From assembly GCF_000282535.1 (NCBI RefSeq), contig NZ_AKJC01000006.1:1-46355 (forward strand): a stretch of DNA of 46,355 bases, given 5' to 3'. Numbering within the stretch: the first letter of the stretch is position 1; every line of letters begins with the position of its first letter. The translations under genes and the position numbers were made by a program. The DNA comes from Pseudomonas sp. GM84. Lineage in GTDB: Bacteria > Pseudomonadota > Gammaproteobacteria > Pseudomonadales > Pseudomonadaceae. This document shows positions 14,772 to 24,453 of this stretch, piece by piece. The notes below the pieces were generated by a model, which worked only from the letters and a program-made list of their open reading frames with translations, was not told the DNA's origin and ran no database searches.

Positions 14772-15698
14772 TTAGCCGGTTGCCTCCTGGCACAGGGGCG
14801 TCGGCCAGCCCTGGTGATTGGCCACCATGAAATCCACGAACACCCGCACCCGCGCCGGCATCGCCGGGCCGCCGACGAACACGGCGTGGATCGGCTCCCG
14901 GTCGCCCGGGTTGTAAGCCTCCAGCAGCGGCACCAGTTCGCCGCTTCGCAGCTCGTCGGCCACTGTGAAGGTACCGATCCGAGCAATGCCGGCGCCAACC
15001 TTGGCCATTTGCGCCAGCGCCTCGCCGCTGCTGCATTCGATATTGCCGGCCACCTTCAGCGAAAACGCCTGCCCCTCCCGAACGAACGGCCACTCGGACA
15101 CCGCACGGCGGAAGTTGAAACGCAGGCAGTTATGCCGGGCAAGGTCCTCAGGTTGCAGGGGTGTGCCGCAGCGTTCGAGGTACGCGGGCGAGGCGACGAT
15201 GACTTCGCCGGTGTCGCCGATGAAGCGCGCACTCAGCGAGCTGTCCGGCAGATGACCGAAGCGCAAGGCGACATCGGCCTGGCCGCCGAGGATGTCGGTG
15301 ATCTCGTCACTCAGTGTCAGGTCGACCAGCACTTGCGGATACAGGGCGCTGAACGCGGCGACCAGCGGCACCACGGTTTGCCTGCCGTGGCCAAGCGCGG
15401 CGCTGACCCTCAGCCGGCCCCGGGGCACGCCCTGGTCGGTGATGGCTTCTTCCACTTCGATCATGTCGGCGAGGATGCGCCGTGCGCCGTGCAGGTAGGC
15501 GTCGCCCTCGGCCGTCAGGGTGATCGCACGGGTGGTGCGCAACAGCAGGCGGGTGCCCAGGCGTTGCTCGGTGCGGGCGATGATGCGGCTGACGGCCGAC
15601 GGGGTCAGGCCTAGCGCACGCGCGGCTGCCGACAGGCTGCCTTCATCCACCACCTTGGCAAACACCTCCATCTCGCCGGATCGCCCGTTGTAATCCAT
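14772..15698 (-). CDS. LysR-family regulator, divergent from an MFS exporter
   Basis: A 308-residue LysR regulator of the large branch that begins with EMEVFAKVVDEGSLSAAARA. HTH residues are in LGLTPSAVSRIIARTEQRLG, followed by effector-domain motifs (RGRLRVSAALGHGRQ, VALRFGHLPDSSLSARF). The start at 15698 places the HTH at the expected distance. The MFS gene lies 95 bp away in the opposite direction, and a TTGCGCAA palindrome at 15708-15715 falls in the gap, so control of the exporter is likely. The DJ-1-like gene runs downstream in the same direction and may belong to the same regulon. Confidence 0.88.
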   Translation of the reverse strand: MDYNGRSGEMEVFAKVVDEGSLSAAARALGLTPSAVSRIIARTEQRLGTRLLLRTTRAITLTAEGDAYLHGARRILADMIEVEEAITDQGVPRGRLRVSAALGHGRQTVVPLVAAFSALYPQVLVDLTLSDEITDILGGQADVALRFGHLPDSSLSARFIGDTGEVIVASPAYLERCGTPLQPEDLARHNCLRFNFRRAVSEWPFVREGQAFSLKVAGNIECSSGEALAQMAKVGAGIARIGTFTVADELRSGELVPLLEAYNPGDREPIHAVFVGGPAMPARVRVFVDFMVANHQGWPTPLCQEATG

Positions 15699-15793
15699 TT
15701 GTGCCTCTTGCGCAAAGGTGGTTGCCAGAAAAGCGGTCTAGTGCTTTGAAAGCTCGAATCGTAGCATTCCAGGCACAGATCAGGAGCTTTGCC

Positions 15794-16960
15794 ATGCGTA
15801 TCAATCCACCTCTCGTCGCGCTCTCCGTCGGTGCCTTCGGCATCGGCGTCACCGAGTTCGCCCCCATGGGCATGTTGCCCAGTATCGCCGCCGACCTCGG
15901 CGTGTCGATCCCTGCCGCCGGGCTGCTGGTCAGCGCCTACGCCATCGGCGTGCTGATCGGCGCGCCATTGATGACACTGGCCACCGGCAAGATCCCGCGG
16001 CGATACCTGCTGATCGGGCTGATGGCGATTTTCACCCTGGGCAACCTGATGTCAGCGCTGGCCACCGACTACCAAAGCCTGCTCATCGCCCGGGTAGTCA
16101 CTTCGCTCAACCATGGCGCGTTCTTTGGCGTAGGGTCGATTGTCGCGGCCAGCCTGGTGCCGCCGGAAAAACGTGCCGGGGCCGTGGCGGCGATGTTCAT
16201 GGGGCTTACGCTGGCCACCATTGGCGGCGTGCCGATGGCGACTTGGTTCGGCGAGCTGATGGGTTGGCGCACTGCGTTCTGGGGCATAGCCGGCCTTGGC
16301 TTGCTGACGATGGCGGCGCTGTGGTTTGCCTTGCCCAACCTGAAGCTGCCTGCCAGCGATGGCGCGCTGGCCGAGATCCGTGTGCTGGCGCGCGGGCCGG
16401 TGCTGTCGGCGCTGGCGCTGACGGTGGTGGGCTCCAGTGCCATGTTCACCGTGTTCACCTATATCGCGCCCATCCTGCACAGTGAAGCCGGGGCCTCGAC
16501 CACGTTCATCACGGCCATGCTGGTGCTGTTCGGCGTCGGTCTGACCTTGGGTAACGTATGGGGTGGCAAGGCAGCAGACCGCTCGGTTGACCGCACCTTG
16601 ATCGTCTCGCTGGCGGTGCTGATTGCGGTGTTGCTGGTGTTCCCGCTGGTGCTGGGCTGGCCGCTGCCGACTGCCGTGGCCATCCTGGTCTGGGGCGCCG
16701 CCAGCTTCGCCCTGGTGCCGCCGCTGCAGATGCGTGTGATGGAGGCTGCCAAGGACGCACCAAACCTCGCGTCTGCGGTGAACATTGGTGCGTTCAACCT
16801 GGGCAATGCCATCGGGGCTGCGTTGGGGGGGGCGGTGATCAATGCGGGGTTGGGTTATCCGGCGATTTCAGTAGCAGGGGCGACGATGGCGGGGCTAGGG
16901 CTGCTGATGACCGTGGCCTGGCGTGCACGGCCACAAAAGCTGGCGAACCAGCTGTCATAG
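15794..16960 (+). CDS. MFS transporter, DHA1/AraJ-like exporter
   Basis: A 388-residue major facilitator with 12 predicted transmembrane segments. The start RINPPLVALSVGAFGIGVTE with the FAPMGMLP stretch, then ISIPAAGLLVSAYAIGVLIG-type helix 2 and the LNHGAFFGVGSIVAA helix 5 are typical of the AraJ/YdhP/purine-efflux branch of DHA1 exporters. Such proteins export sugars, nucleosides or drugs; the substrate is not readable. AGGAG precedes the ATG at 15794, settling the start. Divergent from a LysR regulator that probably controls it. Confidence 0.88.
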   Translation: MRINPPLVALSVGAFGIGVTEFAPMGMLPSIAADLGVSIPAAGLLVSAYAIGVLIGAPLMTLATGKIPRRYLLIGLMAIFTLGNLMSALATDYQSLLIARVVTSLNHGAFFGVGSIVAASLVPPEKRAGAVAAMFMGLTLATIGGVPMATWFGELMGWRTAFWGIAGLGLLTMAALWFALPNLKLPASDGALAEIRVLARGPVLSALALTVVGSSAMFTVFTYIAPILHSEAGASTTFITAMLVLFGVGLTLGNVWGGKAADRSVDRTLIVSLAVLIAVLLVFPLVLGWPLPTAVAILVWGAASFALVPPLQMRVMEAAKDAPNLASAVNIGAFNLGNAIGAALGGAVINAGLGYPAISVAGATMAGLGLLMTVAWRARPQKLANQLS

Positions 16961-17071
16961 ACCGCCACAAACCAGCTGTGCCGAGGGATCACAGGGCCCT
17001 ACCCCGCTGTGGAACACTCATTGGTCACCCTAACTGCTGGTGACCATCCATAGATGGATAGGCGTCCCCTT

Positions 17072-17581
17072 TCATGACCAGAACCCGGCATGCGGTTTCG
17101 CAGCTTCGACTTCCAACATCGGACCGAGCACTACAATCCCGCGCTGTCCTCGGCTGAATACCTCGCGGCATGGCAGAGAAAAGGTTGGATTCTCCGGATG
17201 ATTGCCAGTGAGAGTGAGCAGCGCGTGCTCTGACAGGGCATAGACAACTCTTCCTATGCCCGTCCAGTAGATTGCACCGGCACACATGCAGCACGGTTCG
17301 GCACTTGTAAACAGGGTGCAACGGCTTAACTCTTGCGCGCTGAGCAACTTGGCAGCATGTGCGACGGCAACCAGTTCCGCATGCTGCGTGGGATCGCCTT
17401 CGGGTGGCATGGAATTGTTGCCAGCCTGTGAGATCACCTTGCCGTTTTGATCCGCCACCAATGCGGCAAACGGGTGGCGGCCTCGTTCCTTCGCCTCTGA
17501 AGAGAGCTGGATGGTTTGGCGCAGCAATTCCACGTCAACGGCAGAAATGCCGGGTGGGGTCACGTTGGTCAGGTCAGTCAT
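17072..17581 (-). CDS. CDA-fold nucleoside/guanine deaminase
   Basis: A 169-residue zinc deaminase of the cytidine/deoxycytidylate fold. Catalytic motifs are H67-A-E69 and the P-C97-C-M-C100 zinc site, and IYWTGIGRVVYALSEH follows, as in guanine deaminases of the B. subtilis GuaD type rather than tRNA-editing TadA. It is the last gene of the xanthine-dehydrogenase operon, its ATG overlapping the xdhB stop (ATGA). A purine substrate such as guanine is therefore the best guess: deamination gives xanthine, which XdhAB oxidises to urate. A second, unrelated amidohydrolase deaminase sits in the same operon. Confidence 0.85.
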   Translation of the reverse strand: MTDLTNVTPPGISAVDVELLRQTIQLSSEAKERGRHPFAALVADQNGKVISQAGNNSMPPEGDPTQHAELVAVAHAAKLLSAQELSRCTLFTSAEPCCMCAGAIYWTGIGRVVYALSEHALLTLTGNHPENPTFSLPCREVFSRGQRGIVVLGPMLEVEAAKPHAGFWS

Positions 17582-19905
17582 TGCAAACCTCGAATTGCGG
17601 TGATCGCCTGCAGGATTCGCTCACTGGTGGCAGGGCCGTTCAATGGCGGGTTGAGTGTGTACTGCGCCACGCTGGCAATCGCGTCGCGAAGCGCAAAGAA
17701 CACCGAAAAAGCCAGTAGCATGGGTGGCTCACCCACCGCCTTGGAGCGGAAGATGGTGTCCTCGGCATTGCGGTTGTTGAACAGTTTGACGTTAAAGTCA
17801 TCAGGGCAATCATTGACCGCCGGGATCTTGTAGGTCGACGGCGCGTGGGTCATCAGCTTTCCGGCATTGTTCCACCACAGCTCCTCCGTCGTGAGCCAGC
17901 CCATGGCCTGGATGAAGGCACCTTCCACCTGGCCAATGTCGAGCGCCGGATTGATGGATTTGCCAGCGTCATGCAGCACGTCCACGCGCAGTAACTTCCA
18001 CTCACCCGTCAGGCTGTCGATCTGAACCTCGGAGACGGCAGCGCCATAGCTGAAGTAGAAGAACGGCCTGCCTTTCAGTGTCTCCCGGTCCCAGTTCAAT
18101 TTGGGCGTCGCGTAGAAACCATCGGACCAGAGTTGCACGCGACGCTCATACGCCGTCCTCACCAGGTCAGGCCAACTGAGCCGATGCTCATGCAAGCATG
18201 CCTGATTGTCGGCATAGCTCACGTCATCGAGCGTGCCGCCATATCGATCCACCAGCATCTGTGACAAGCGGACCTTGATCTGGCGCGCCGCATCCTGGGC
18301 GGCCTTGCCATTGAGGTCGGTCCCGCTTGAGGCTGCAGTGGCTGAGGTGTTGGGGACCTTGCTGGTGTCCGTTGCGGTGGAGCGCACCCAGCTCAGATCG
18401 ATACCCAGTTCATTGGCGACTATCTGGGCAATCTTGGTATTGAGGCCTTGCCCCATCTCCGTGCCGCCATGGTTCACAAGCACCGAACCGTCCGTGTAGA
18501 TATGAACCAGGGCGCCGGCCTGGTTGAAGTGGACTACGTTGAACGAGATACCGAATTTGAGCGGCGTCAGTGCAAGGCCTTTCTTGAGTACGGCATTGTC
18601 TTGATTGAAGGCCAGGACGGCCTGGCGTCGAGCCCGGTAGTCGCTGGTCTGCTCAAGCTCAGCCACCAGTTCGTGAATGACGTTGTCTTCCACCGTCATG
18701 CCGTAGGGAGTGATGTTGCGCTCAAGCTTGCCGTAGAAGTTGCGCTTGCGAACGTCCAGCGGGTCCAGACCCAGTTCACGCGCGATGTCATCGATGATGT
18801 ACTCGATGGCGATCGCACCCTGCGGGGCGCCAAACCCGCGAAAGGCAGTGTTGGACTGGGTGTTGGTCTTGCCTGCCATGGATCGAATGTCCACGTCACT
18901 GAGGAAGTAGGCATTGTCGAAGTGGCACAACGCGCGGGTCGCCACCGGACCGGACAGGTCAGTCGAAAAACCTCCTCGTGAGCACATCTCTACGGTTACG
19001 CCGCGAATCAGGCCATCAGGCTCGAAACCTGCTTCGTATTCATAGTTGAAACAGTGTCGCTTGCCGGTGATCATCATGTCGTCGTCACGGTCCAGACGCA
19101 CCTTGACCGGGCGTTTCAGCCGCGCGGCGGCCAAGGCTGCCACGCACGCAAAAAGACCGGATTGCGACTCCTTGCCGCCGAATGCCCCGCCCATGCGGCG
19201 AATCTCCACCTTGACCTGGTGGTTTGGCAGATTCAGGCAGTGGGCTATCAGGTTTTGCATCTCTGTCGGGTGCTGAGTGGAGCACAGCACATGCATGCCG
19301 TTGTCTTCTTTGGGCATGGCATAGGAGATTTGCCCCTCCAGGTAAAACTGCTCTTGGCCGCCGATGGAAAATTCGCCTTTGAGTCTGTGCTCGGCCCCTC
19401 CAATGGCTTGCTCGGCTTCGCCACGGCGCAGGTGCAGCGGCGGGAACAGGAAGGCACCCTGTTGCTTCGCTTGCTCAGGGGTGAGTATTGCGGGTAGCGC
19501 CTCATACGCGATGCTGCCCAGTCGAGCCGCACGGCGTGCGGCGTGGTAGGTATCGGCGATGACGGCAAAGATCGGCTGGCCGATGTACTGCACCACACCC
19601 TCGGCGAGTATCGGATCGTCGTGGACGATGGGGCCGCAGTCGTTGGCTCCCGGAATATCCGCTGCGGTCAGGACCGCGACCACACCCGGCGCTGCAAGCA
19701 CTTCACTCAAGTCTATCGACAGGATGCGCGCGTGGGCCTGCTGGCTCATGCCCAGGGCAGCGTAGAGCGTGCCCTGCAGCTCGGGGACGTCATCAATGTA
19801 AGTCGCTTCGCCGCTGACATGCAGATGAGCAGACTCGTGGGTAACGGCGCGCCCGGCGGCGCCCTGGCTCAAGCGCGATTCGGGTAGATTGGCAGGCTTG
19901 TTCAT
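17578..19905 (-). CDS. xdhB: Xanthine dehydrogenase, molybdopterin-binding subunit XdhB
   Basis: A 775-residue molybdenum-cofactor subunit; bacterial XdhB proteins are of similar size. The N-terminal domain starts after SAHLHVSGEATYIDDVPEL, the classical opening of the small domain. The cofactor motifs RMGGAFGGKESQ and AFRGFGAPQGA and the glutamine-rich switch HGGTEMGQGLNTKIAQ are present. The C-terminal RSKAVGEPPMLLA carries the catalytic glutamate (GEPP). It forms a heterodimer or tetramer with XdhA and hydroxylates hypoxanthine/xanthine with water-derived oxygen. Start and stop overlap its neighbours by 4 nt each (ATGA), so the genes are co-translated. Confidence 0.93.
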   Translation of the reverse strand: MNKPANLPESRLSQGAAGRAVTHESAHLHVSGEATYIDDVPELQGTLYAALGMSQQAHARILSIDLSEVLAAPGVVAVLTAADIPGANDCGPIVHDDPILAEGVVQYIGQPIFAVIADTYHAARRAARLGSIAYEALPAILTPEQAKQQGAFLFPPLHLRRGEAEQAIGGAEHRLKGEFSIGGQEQFYLEGQISYAMPKEDNGMHVLCSTQHPTEMQNLIAHCLNLPNHQVKVEIRRMGGAFGGKESQSGLFACVAALAAARLKRPVKVRLDRDDDMMITGKRHCFNYEYEAGFEPDGLIRGVTVEMCSRGGFSTDLSGPVATRALCHFDNAYFLSDVDIRSMAGKTNTQSNTAFRGFGAPQGAIAIEYIIDDIARELGLDPLDVRKRNFYGKLERNITPYGMTVEDNVIHELVAELEQTSDYRARRQAVLAFNQDNAVLKKGLALTPLKFGISFNVVHFNQAGALVHIYTDGSVLVNHGGTEMGQGLNTKIAQIVANELGIDLSWVRSTATDTSKVPNTSATAASSGTDLNGKAAQDAARQIKVRLSQMLVDRYGGTLDDVSYADNQACLHEHRLSWPDLVRTAYERRVQLWSDGFYATPKLNWDRETLKGRPFFYFSYGAAVSEVQIDSLTGEWKLLRVDVLHDAGKSINPALDIGQVEGAFIQAMGWLTTEELWWNNAGKLMTHAPSTYKIPAVNDCPDDFNVKLFNNRNAEDTIFRSKAVGEPPMLLAFSVFFALRDAIASVAQYTLNPPLNGPATSERILQAITAIRGLQ

Positions 19906-21410
19906 GGTTGCTCCTCAGCCACGGCGAACACCCGGATACGTTCCTCGGGCAATGGCTGATGCTGGCGGGTTTCAAGATAGAAGCGATAGAGGAGGTTCTT
20001 CGCGCACTGCTGTCTGTAATGCGCGCTGGCACGCATGTCAGACAGCGGCTGGTAATCCTCATCAAGCGTGACCAGGGCTTGCTCCAGCGTATCTTCGGTC
20101 CATGACTTGCCGATCAGACGTTTCTCGCACTGGCTGGCGCGTTTGACCGTTGCCGCCATACCGCCGTATACCACGCGGCAATCAACGACATGCCCGGCGT
20201 CGAGGCGGATGGAAAATGCCGCACAGACGGCCGAGATGTCCGAGTCAAAACGTTTGGAAAGCTTGTAGGTACGCATCTGCCAGCCCGCTTTGGGCAGCGG
20301 AATCAGGACTGCTTCAACCAGTTCGTCGGCGTGCATGTCTTTGCGCATATAGCCGGTGTACAAATCCTCCAGTGCAAGGGTCCGACTTCCTCGCTGGCCA
20401 TGCAGTACCACCCTGGCTCCCAACGCAACCAGCGCCGGCATCGAATCGCCAATGGGCGAGCCATTGGCGACGTTGCCACCCAGGGTCCCGGCGTTGCGGA
20501 TAGGCTTGGAGGCAAAGCGTTCCCAGAGCTCCTTGAGTTGCGGGTACAGGGCGACGATGGCGGCGAAACTGTCGGTCAGCGAAACACCGGAACCAATGCG
20601 TAGAAACTGTCCGTCGCGCTCGATTCGCTTGAGTTCCGGCACCTGATCGATGGAAATCATGTCGCCGATCTCGCGAAACTGCTTGGTCACCCACAGGCCG
20701 ATATCGGTACCTCCGGCCAACAGGAGCGCTCCAGGGTTTTCAGCGCGTAGCCTGGCCAGCTCTTGCAAACTGCAGGGCGCGAAAAAGCGACGACCCTCAT
20801 GTTCGTAAACGAGCGTTTCGTTGCGCTTCAATGCCTCCAGTTTCTCTTTCAATGCATGGCTTTCGAACCTTGCCGGGCTCAGCTTGAACATCTGCTCACC
20901 GGCATCCAGGATCGGTCGGTAGCCCGTGCAGCGGCAAAGGTTGCCGGTCAATGCCGACCGTATTTGCTCTCGCCCTGGCGGATCGCCACAGTGCTCATGT
21001 TCCAGGTAGAGGCTCCACAGGGACATGACGAATCCAGGCGTGCAAAAGCCGCACTGCGACCCATGGCAGTCGACCATCGCCTGCTGCACCGGGTGCAGTG
21101 CCCCCGATTCCTGGCGCAGGTGCTCAACGGTAAAGACGGCTTTCCCGTCCAGCGACGGCATGAACTGGATGCAGGCGTTGACTGTGCGCATCTGCAGTTC
21201 ACCGTCCCGCAATTCGCCAACGACAACGGTGCACGCCCCACAGTCTCCTTCAGCGCAACCTTCCTTGGTGCCCGTAAGGCAGCGATCTTCGCGCAGGTGA
21301 TTGAGTAGACTACGGGTGGTATCGACATGCTCAAGCGATTGGACTTCGCCGTTGAGCACATAGTGGATGATCCCCGGCTTGGGGGAGGCATCACAGGGGG
21401 TGTTTTGCAT
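19902..21410 (-). CDS. xdhA: Xanthine dehydrogenase, FAD and 2Fe-2S subunit XdhA
   Basis: A 502-residue subunit that joins the iron-sulfur and FAD domains in one chain, as in Pseudomonas XdhA. N-terminal plant-type ferredoxin cysteines are in GCAEGDCGACTVVVG, the second cluster in QCGFCTPGFVMS and CRCTGYRPILDAG. From about residue 200 the FAD domain follows (PGALLLAGGTDIGLWVTKQ, RNAGTLGGNVANGSPIGDS). Electrons from the Mo centre of XdhB pass over two 2Fe-2S clusters to FAD and NAD. I chose the ATG at 21410, preceded by GAGGAAA; the open frame upstream is not family-like. No XdhC cofactor-insertion chaperone gene is in this operon. Confidence 0.93.
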   Translation of the reverse strand: MQNTPCDASPKPGIIHYVLNGEVQSLEHVDTTRSLLNHLREDRCLTGTKEGCAEGDCGACTVVVGELRDGELQMRTVNACIQFMPSLDGKAVFTVEHLRQESGALHPVQQAMVDCHGSQCGFCTPGFVMSLWSLYLEHEHCGDPPGREQIRSALTGNLCRCTGYRPILDAGEQMFKLSPARFESHALKEKLEALKRNETLVYEHEGRRFFAPCSLQELARLRAENPGALLLAGGTDIGLWVTKQFREIGDMISIDQVPELKRIERDGQFLRIGSGVSLTDSFAAIVALYPQLKELWERFASKPIRNAGTLGGNVANGSPIGDSMPALVALGARVVLHGQRGSRTLALEDLYTGYMRKDMHADELVEAVLIPLPKAGWQMRTYKLSKRFDSDISAVCAAFSIRLDAGHVVDCRVVYGGMAATVKRASQCEKRLIGKSWTEDTLEQALVTLDEDYQPLSDMRASAHYRQQCAKNLLYRFYLETRQHQPLPEERIRVFAVAEEQP

Positions 21411-21516
21411 GAAGGTTTCCTCGAGCTTGGGCCTTGCGCGGATCGGGCCTCTGCACCGACACCGCGCATTGCTGACGTATGGGGAAAAGCGTCCAGGAAG
21501 GCAGCGAACCTTCGAT

Positions 21517-22899
21517 TCAGGCAGTGCCCACGCGATCGAGCTCGTTGACGGATACCCCGGCCTGGTCCAGCCAGGTTTTGCGACGGGCAAACAGGTCAGG
21601 GACCGTTTGGTTGACTTCCGTGATCAACACGTCCAGTTCAGCGTTCTTCAGTTGCCCGTTCTCGACCAGCACGCGACCGGCCACCATCGTCATATCCACA
21701 TCACCGCCTTGTACGGCGTGCACCAGGTTGTGGTGAAGATTGGCCAACGGGCCGCGGGTAATCAGCGGCGTCATCCTCGGCGTGTCGACCCGTATAGCGA
21801 TCATGTCGGCGGCTTTACCGATCTCCAGGGAGCCGATCTGGTGTTCCATACCCAGAGCGCGTGCTCCGTCGATCGTGGCCATGCGGCATACCGACCAGGC
21901 ATCGAGCGCTGCGGCATTGAGGCTGGCGAACTTGGCCAGCAGTGAGGACACTTTCATTTCCTCGAACATGTCCAGGTTGTTGTTCTCCTTTTCGCCATCG
22001 GTCCCCAGGCCAACCGCAACCCCTGCAGCCAACAACTTTTCGATGGGAGCGGCACCGGACGCCAGCTTCATGTTGCTGATGGGGTTGTGCGCCACACCCA
22101 CATTGCGCTGCGCCATCAGGGCGATCTCTTCGTCGTCGACCCAGACACAATGGGCAAGCAGAACCTTGCTGGCATCGAGCAGACCAAACTTCTCCAGCGC
22201 CTGCACGGGGCGTATGCCATATCGCCGGAGGGTTTCCTCCACGTCGAAGCGGCTTTCGTTGCTGTGGGTGTGGAACCCCACCTGGTTGGCCTTGCAGATA
22301 TCCGCGATGCGCTTCCAGGCCTGCGGGACGGCGTAGAACATGTGCTCCAGGCCTACCCACACATTGATACGGCCATTCGCCCCACCGTGCCAACGCTGGA
22401 TCAAGGCGTCGTTGTCATCGAGCGTCTCGAAGTAATCATGATCCGGGTGTTCGGCAACATAGGGGACCAACACCGCGCGAATGCCCAGCTCATCGGCCGC
22501 CTCTGCGCTGCCGTGCATGTACCGCCACATATCGACCACTGTGGTGGTGCCGGACAGCAGCGCTTCGCTGTAGCAAAGCATGGAAGACAAACGGGCTTCA
22601 CTGGGCAGCAGCACGCGGTGCATGGGATCGATGTACTGCTGCAGCCAATCCCAGACCGGCAGGCCCTCTGCAGTGCCCCGGAGCATGCCGGAGTGGCAAT
22701 GGGTGTTGACCAGCCCTGGCATCAGCAGGCGATCGGTCAGGCGACGTACCGAGGCAAAGGGGTGTCGGGCGAGCAGCTCCTGGGCAGGACCGACATCGGC
22801 GATCAAGCCGTCCTTGACCAATACCGCGCCATCTTCGATCACGGTGTTGTGGGCGTCCATGGTGAGGACGAGGTCGGCCCTGATGAGTTCACTAGTCAT
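21517..22899 (-). CDS. Amidohydrolase-superfamily deaminase (ATZ/TRZ/8-oxoguanine type)
   Basis: A 460-residue metal-dependent hydrolase of the cytosine-deaminase-like group. Metal ligands are H67 and H69 in NTHCHSG, then FHTHSNESRFD, LLAHCVWVDDEE and GLGTDGEKENN, with a C-terminal strand typical of this fold. Relatives deaminate 8-oxoguanine, isoxanthopterin, S-adenosylhomocysteine or guanine, or dechlorinate triazines. Since it lies between a purine permease and xdhA, a purine or pterin is the likely substrate; choosing among them needs specificity residues I cannot test. It is 106 bp upstream of xdhA. Confidence 0.85.
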   Translation of the reverse strand: MTSELIRADLVLTMDAHNTVIEDGAVLVKDGLIADVGPAQELLARHPFASVRRLTDRLLMPGLVNTHCHSGMLRGTAEGLPVWDWLQQYIDPMHRVLLPSEARLSSMLCYSEALLSGTTTVVDMWRYMHGSAEAADELGIRAVLVPYVAEHPDHDYFETLDDNDALIQRWHGGANGRINVWVGLEHMFYAVPQAWKRIADICKANQVGFHTHSNESRFDVEETLRRYGIRPVQALEKFGLLDASKVLLAHCVWVDDEEIALMAQRNVGVAHNPISNMKLASGAAPIEKLLAAGVAVGLGTDGEKENNNLDMFEEMKVSSLLAKFASLNAAALDAWSVCRMATIDGARALGMEHQIGSLEIGKAADMIAIRVDTPRMTPLITRGPLANLHHNLVHAVQGGDVDMTMVAGRVLVENGQLKNAELDVLITEVNQTVPDLFARRKTWLDQAGVSVNELDRVGTA

Positions 22900-22941
22900 C
22901 GTACTTAACCTTTCTGGTGTTTATTTTGGTTGTACTGGTGT

Positions 22942-24315
22942 TCAGCTGTCGCTGAGAGCGGCAGTGCGGGCAGCTTCTGCTTCGGCTTCGTCGGCCTTGC
23001 CCAGGCCGTTGAACAGAAGGTTGAGGATCATTGCGCAGCAAACGCTCAGCACGATCCCGCTTTCGGTGAATACCCGGCTCCAGTCGGGCAAATGGTGAAA
23101 GTAGTGCGGCGATACCATCGGGATCATGCCTATCCCCACACTCGTGGCCACGACCAGAAGGTTGTAGCGCGACCGTTCGAAGTCGACGGTAGAAAGTATG
23201 CGTACCCCCATCAGCGTGACCATGCCGAACATCACCATGCCAGCGGCACCGAGCACATACTGGGGCGTGGAGGCGACGATGTAGGCCAGCTTGGGAAACA
23301 GCCCGAGTGCGATGAGGATCATGGCGCCGGCTATGCACACATAGCGGCTCTTGACACCGGTCATGGTCACCAGGCCAATGTTTTGCGAGAAAGAGGTATA
23401 GGGAAACGCGTTGAACACCCCGCCAAGAATGGCACCCAGGCCATCTGAACGAAGACCGCGCACTAACCGTTCGCGGGTGGTCGGACGGTCGACCATCTTG
23501 CCCAACGCAAGGAACATGCCGGTAGACTCGACCATAGTGACCAGCATGACCAGACACATCGAAATGACTGCGACAGCGTCGAATTTCGGCATCCCGAACG
23601 CGAAGGGCGTAACGGTCGAGAACCATGGGGTTTGATGGATCCCGTCAAGCACGATGTCACCGCGAAAGAACGCGATGAAAAAGCCGACCAGTACACCCAA
23701 TAGCACCGCGATATTGGCAATGAACCCCTTTGCGAAGCGGTTGATACCCAGAATCAGGATCAACTGCAAAAGAGAAATGGCCAAGTATATCGGTTTGCCG
23801 TAATCCCCATTGGGGCTGCCATCGGCAAGCACAGGATTTCCGCCTGCTGACCAATCGATCCCGACGCGCATCAGGCTGATGCCGATAACAAGGAGCACAG
23901 TGCCCGTCACCACCGGCGGGAAAAAGCGCAGAAGTCGGCCCATGACCGGGGCGAAGAGAATGCCGAAGAGGCCGGAGGCGATGATCGCACCATAGACGCC
24001 CGGCAGCCCCAGGGACGGGTTCAGGGCGATGGCAATCATCGGGGTTACCGATGCGAAAGTTACACCCATCATGATCGGCAGCTGAATGCCGAAAAATCTG
24101 TTTCCTGCGCACTGCACGAGTGTTGCCAGGCCCGCAGCAAACAGGTCTGCGTTGATGATAAGGGTCAACTGGTCTTTGGGAAGCTGCAGTGCGGCGCCGA
24201 GAATCAGCGGAACGATGATGCATGCCGAATACATCACCAGCACATGCTGGAAGCCCAATATCACGGTTTGCGCCAGCGGTAGCCGCTGATCCACAGGGTG
24301 CACAGCGTTAGTCAT
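22942..24315 (-). CDS. NCS2-family purine permease (xanthine/urate/pterin type)
   Basis: A 457-residue nucleobase:cation symporter of the NCS2 family with about 12-14 membrane segments. The opening LAQTVILGFQHVLVMYSACI is the family hallmark, followed by the central motif QLPIMMGVTFASVTPMIAI and MVESTGMFLALGKMVDRP in the C-terminal half, the signature of xanthine/urate permeases. The ATG at 24315 begins the first conserved segment and has AGGAG upstream; the longer frame is leader. First gene of the purine operon, 42 bp upstream of the amidohydrolase, and divergent from a LysR gene that likely controls the operon. Confidence 0.9.
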   Translation of the reverse strand: MTNAVHPVDQRLPLAQTVILGFQHVLVMYSACIIVPLILGAALQLPKDQLTLIINADLFAAGLATLVQCAGNRFFGIQLPIMMGVTFASVTPMIAIALNPSLGLPGVYGAIIASGLFGILFAPVMGRLLRFFPPVVTGTVLLVIGISLMRVGIDWSAGGNPVLADGSPNGDYGKPIYLAISLLQLILILGINRFAKGFIANIAVLLGVLVGFFIAFFRGDIVLDGIHQTPWFSTVTPFAFGMPKFDAVAVISMCLVMLVTMVESTGMFLALGKMVDRPTTRERLVRGLRSDGLGAILGGVFNAFPYTSFSQNIGLVTMTGVKSRYVCIAGAMILIALGLFPKLAYIVASTPQYVLGAAGMVMFGMVTLMGVRILSTVDFERSRYNLLVVATSVGIGMIPMVSPHYFHHLPDWSRVFTESGIVLSVCCAMILNLLFNGLGKADEAEAEAARTAALSDS

Positions 24316-24453
24316 TGCCTTCTCCTGGTTGTTATTGTCGAGGCAGTGATGGGATAGGTTATTGTTGTGATTGATTTGTACGGCAGGGCCAACATGCGCC
24401 CCGCCGTTCCCGTTGTAAAAATGGGATCTATTAATTTTTTTTATGGTGCGACC

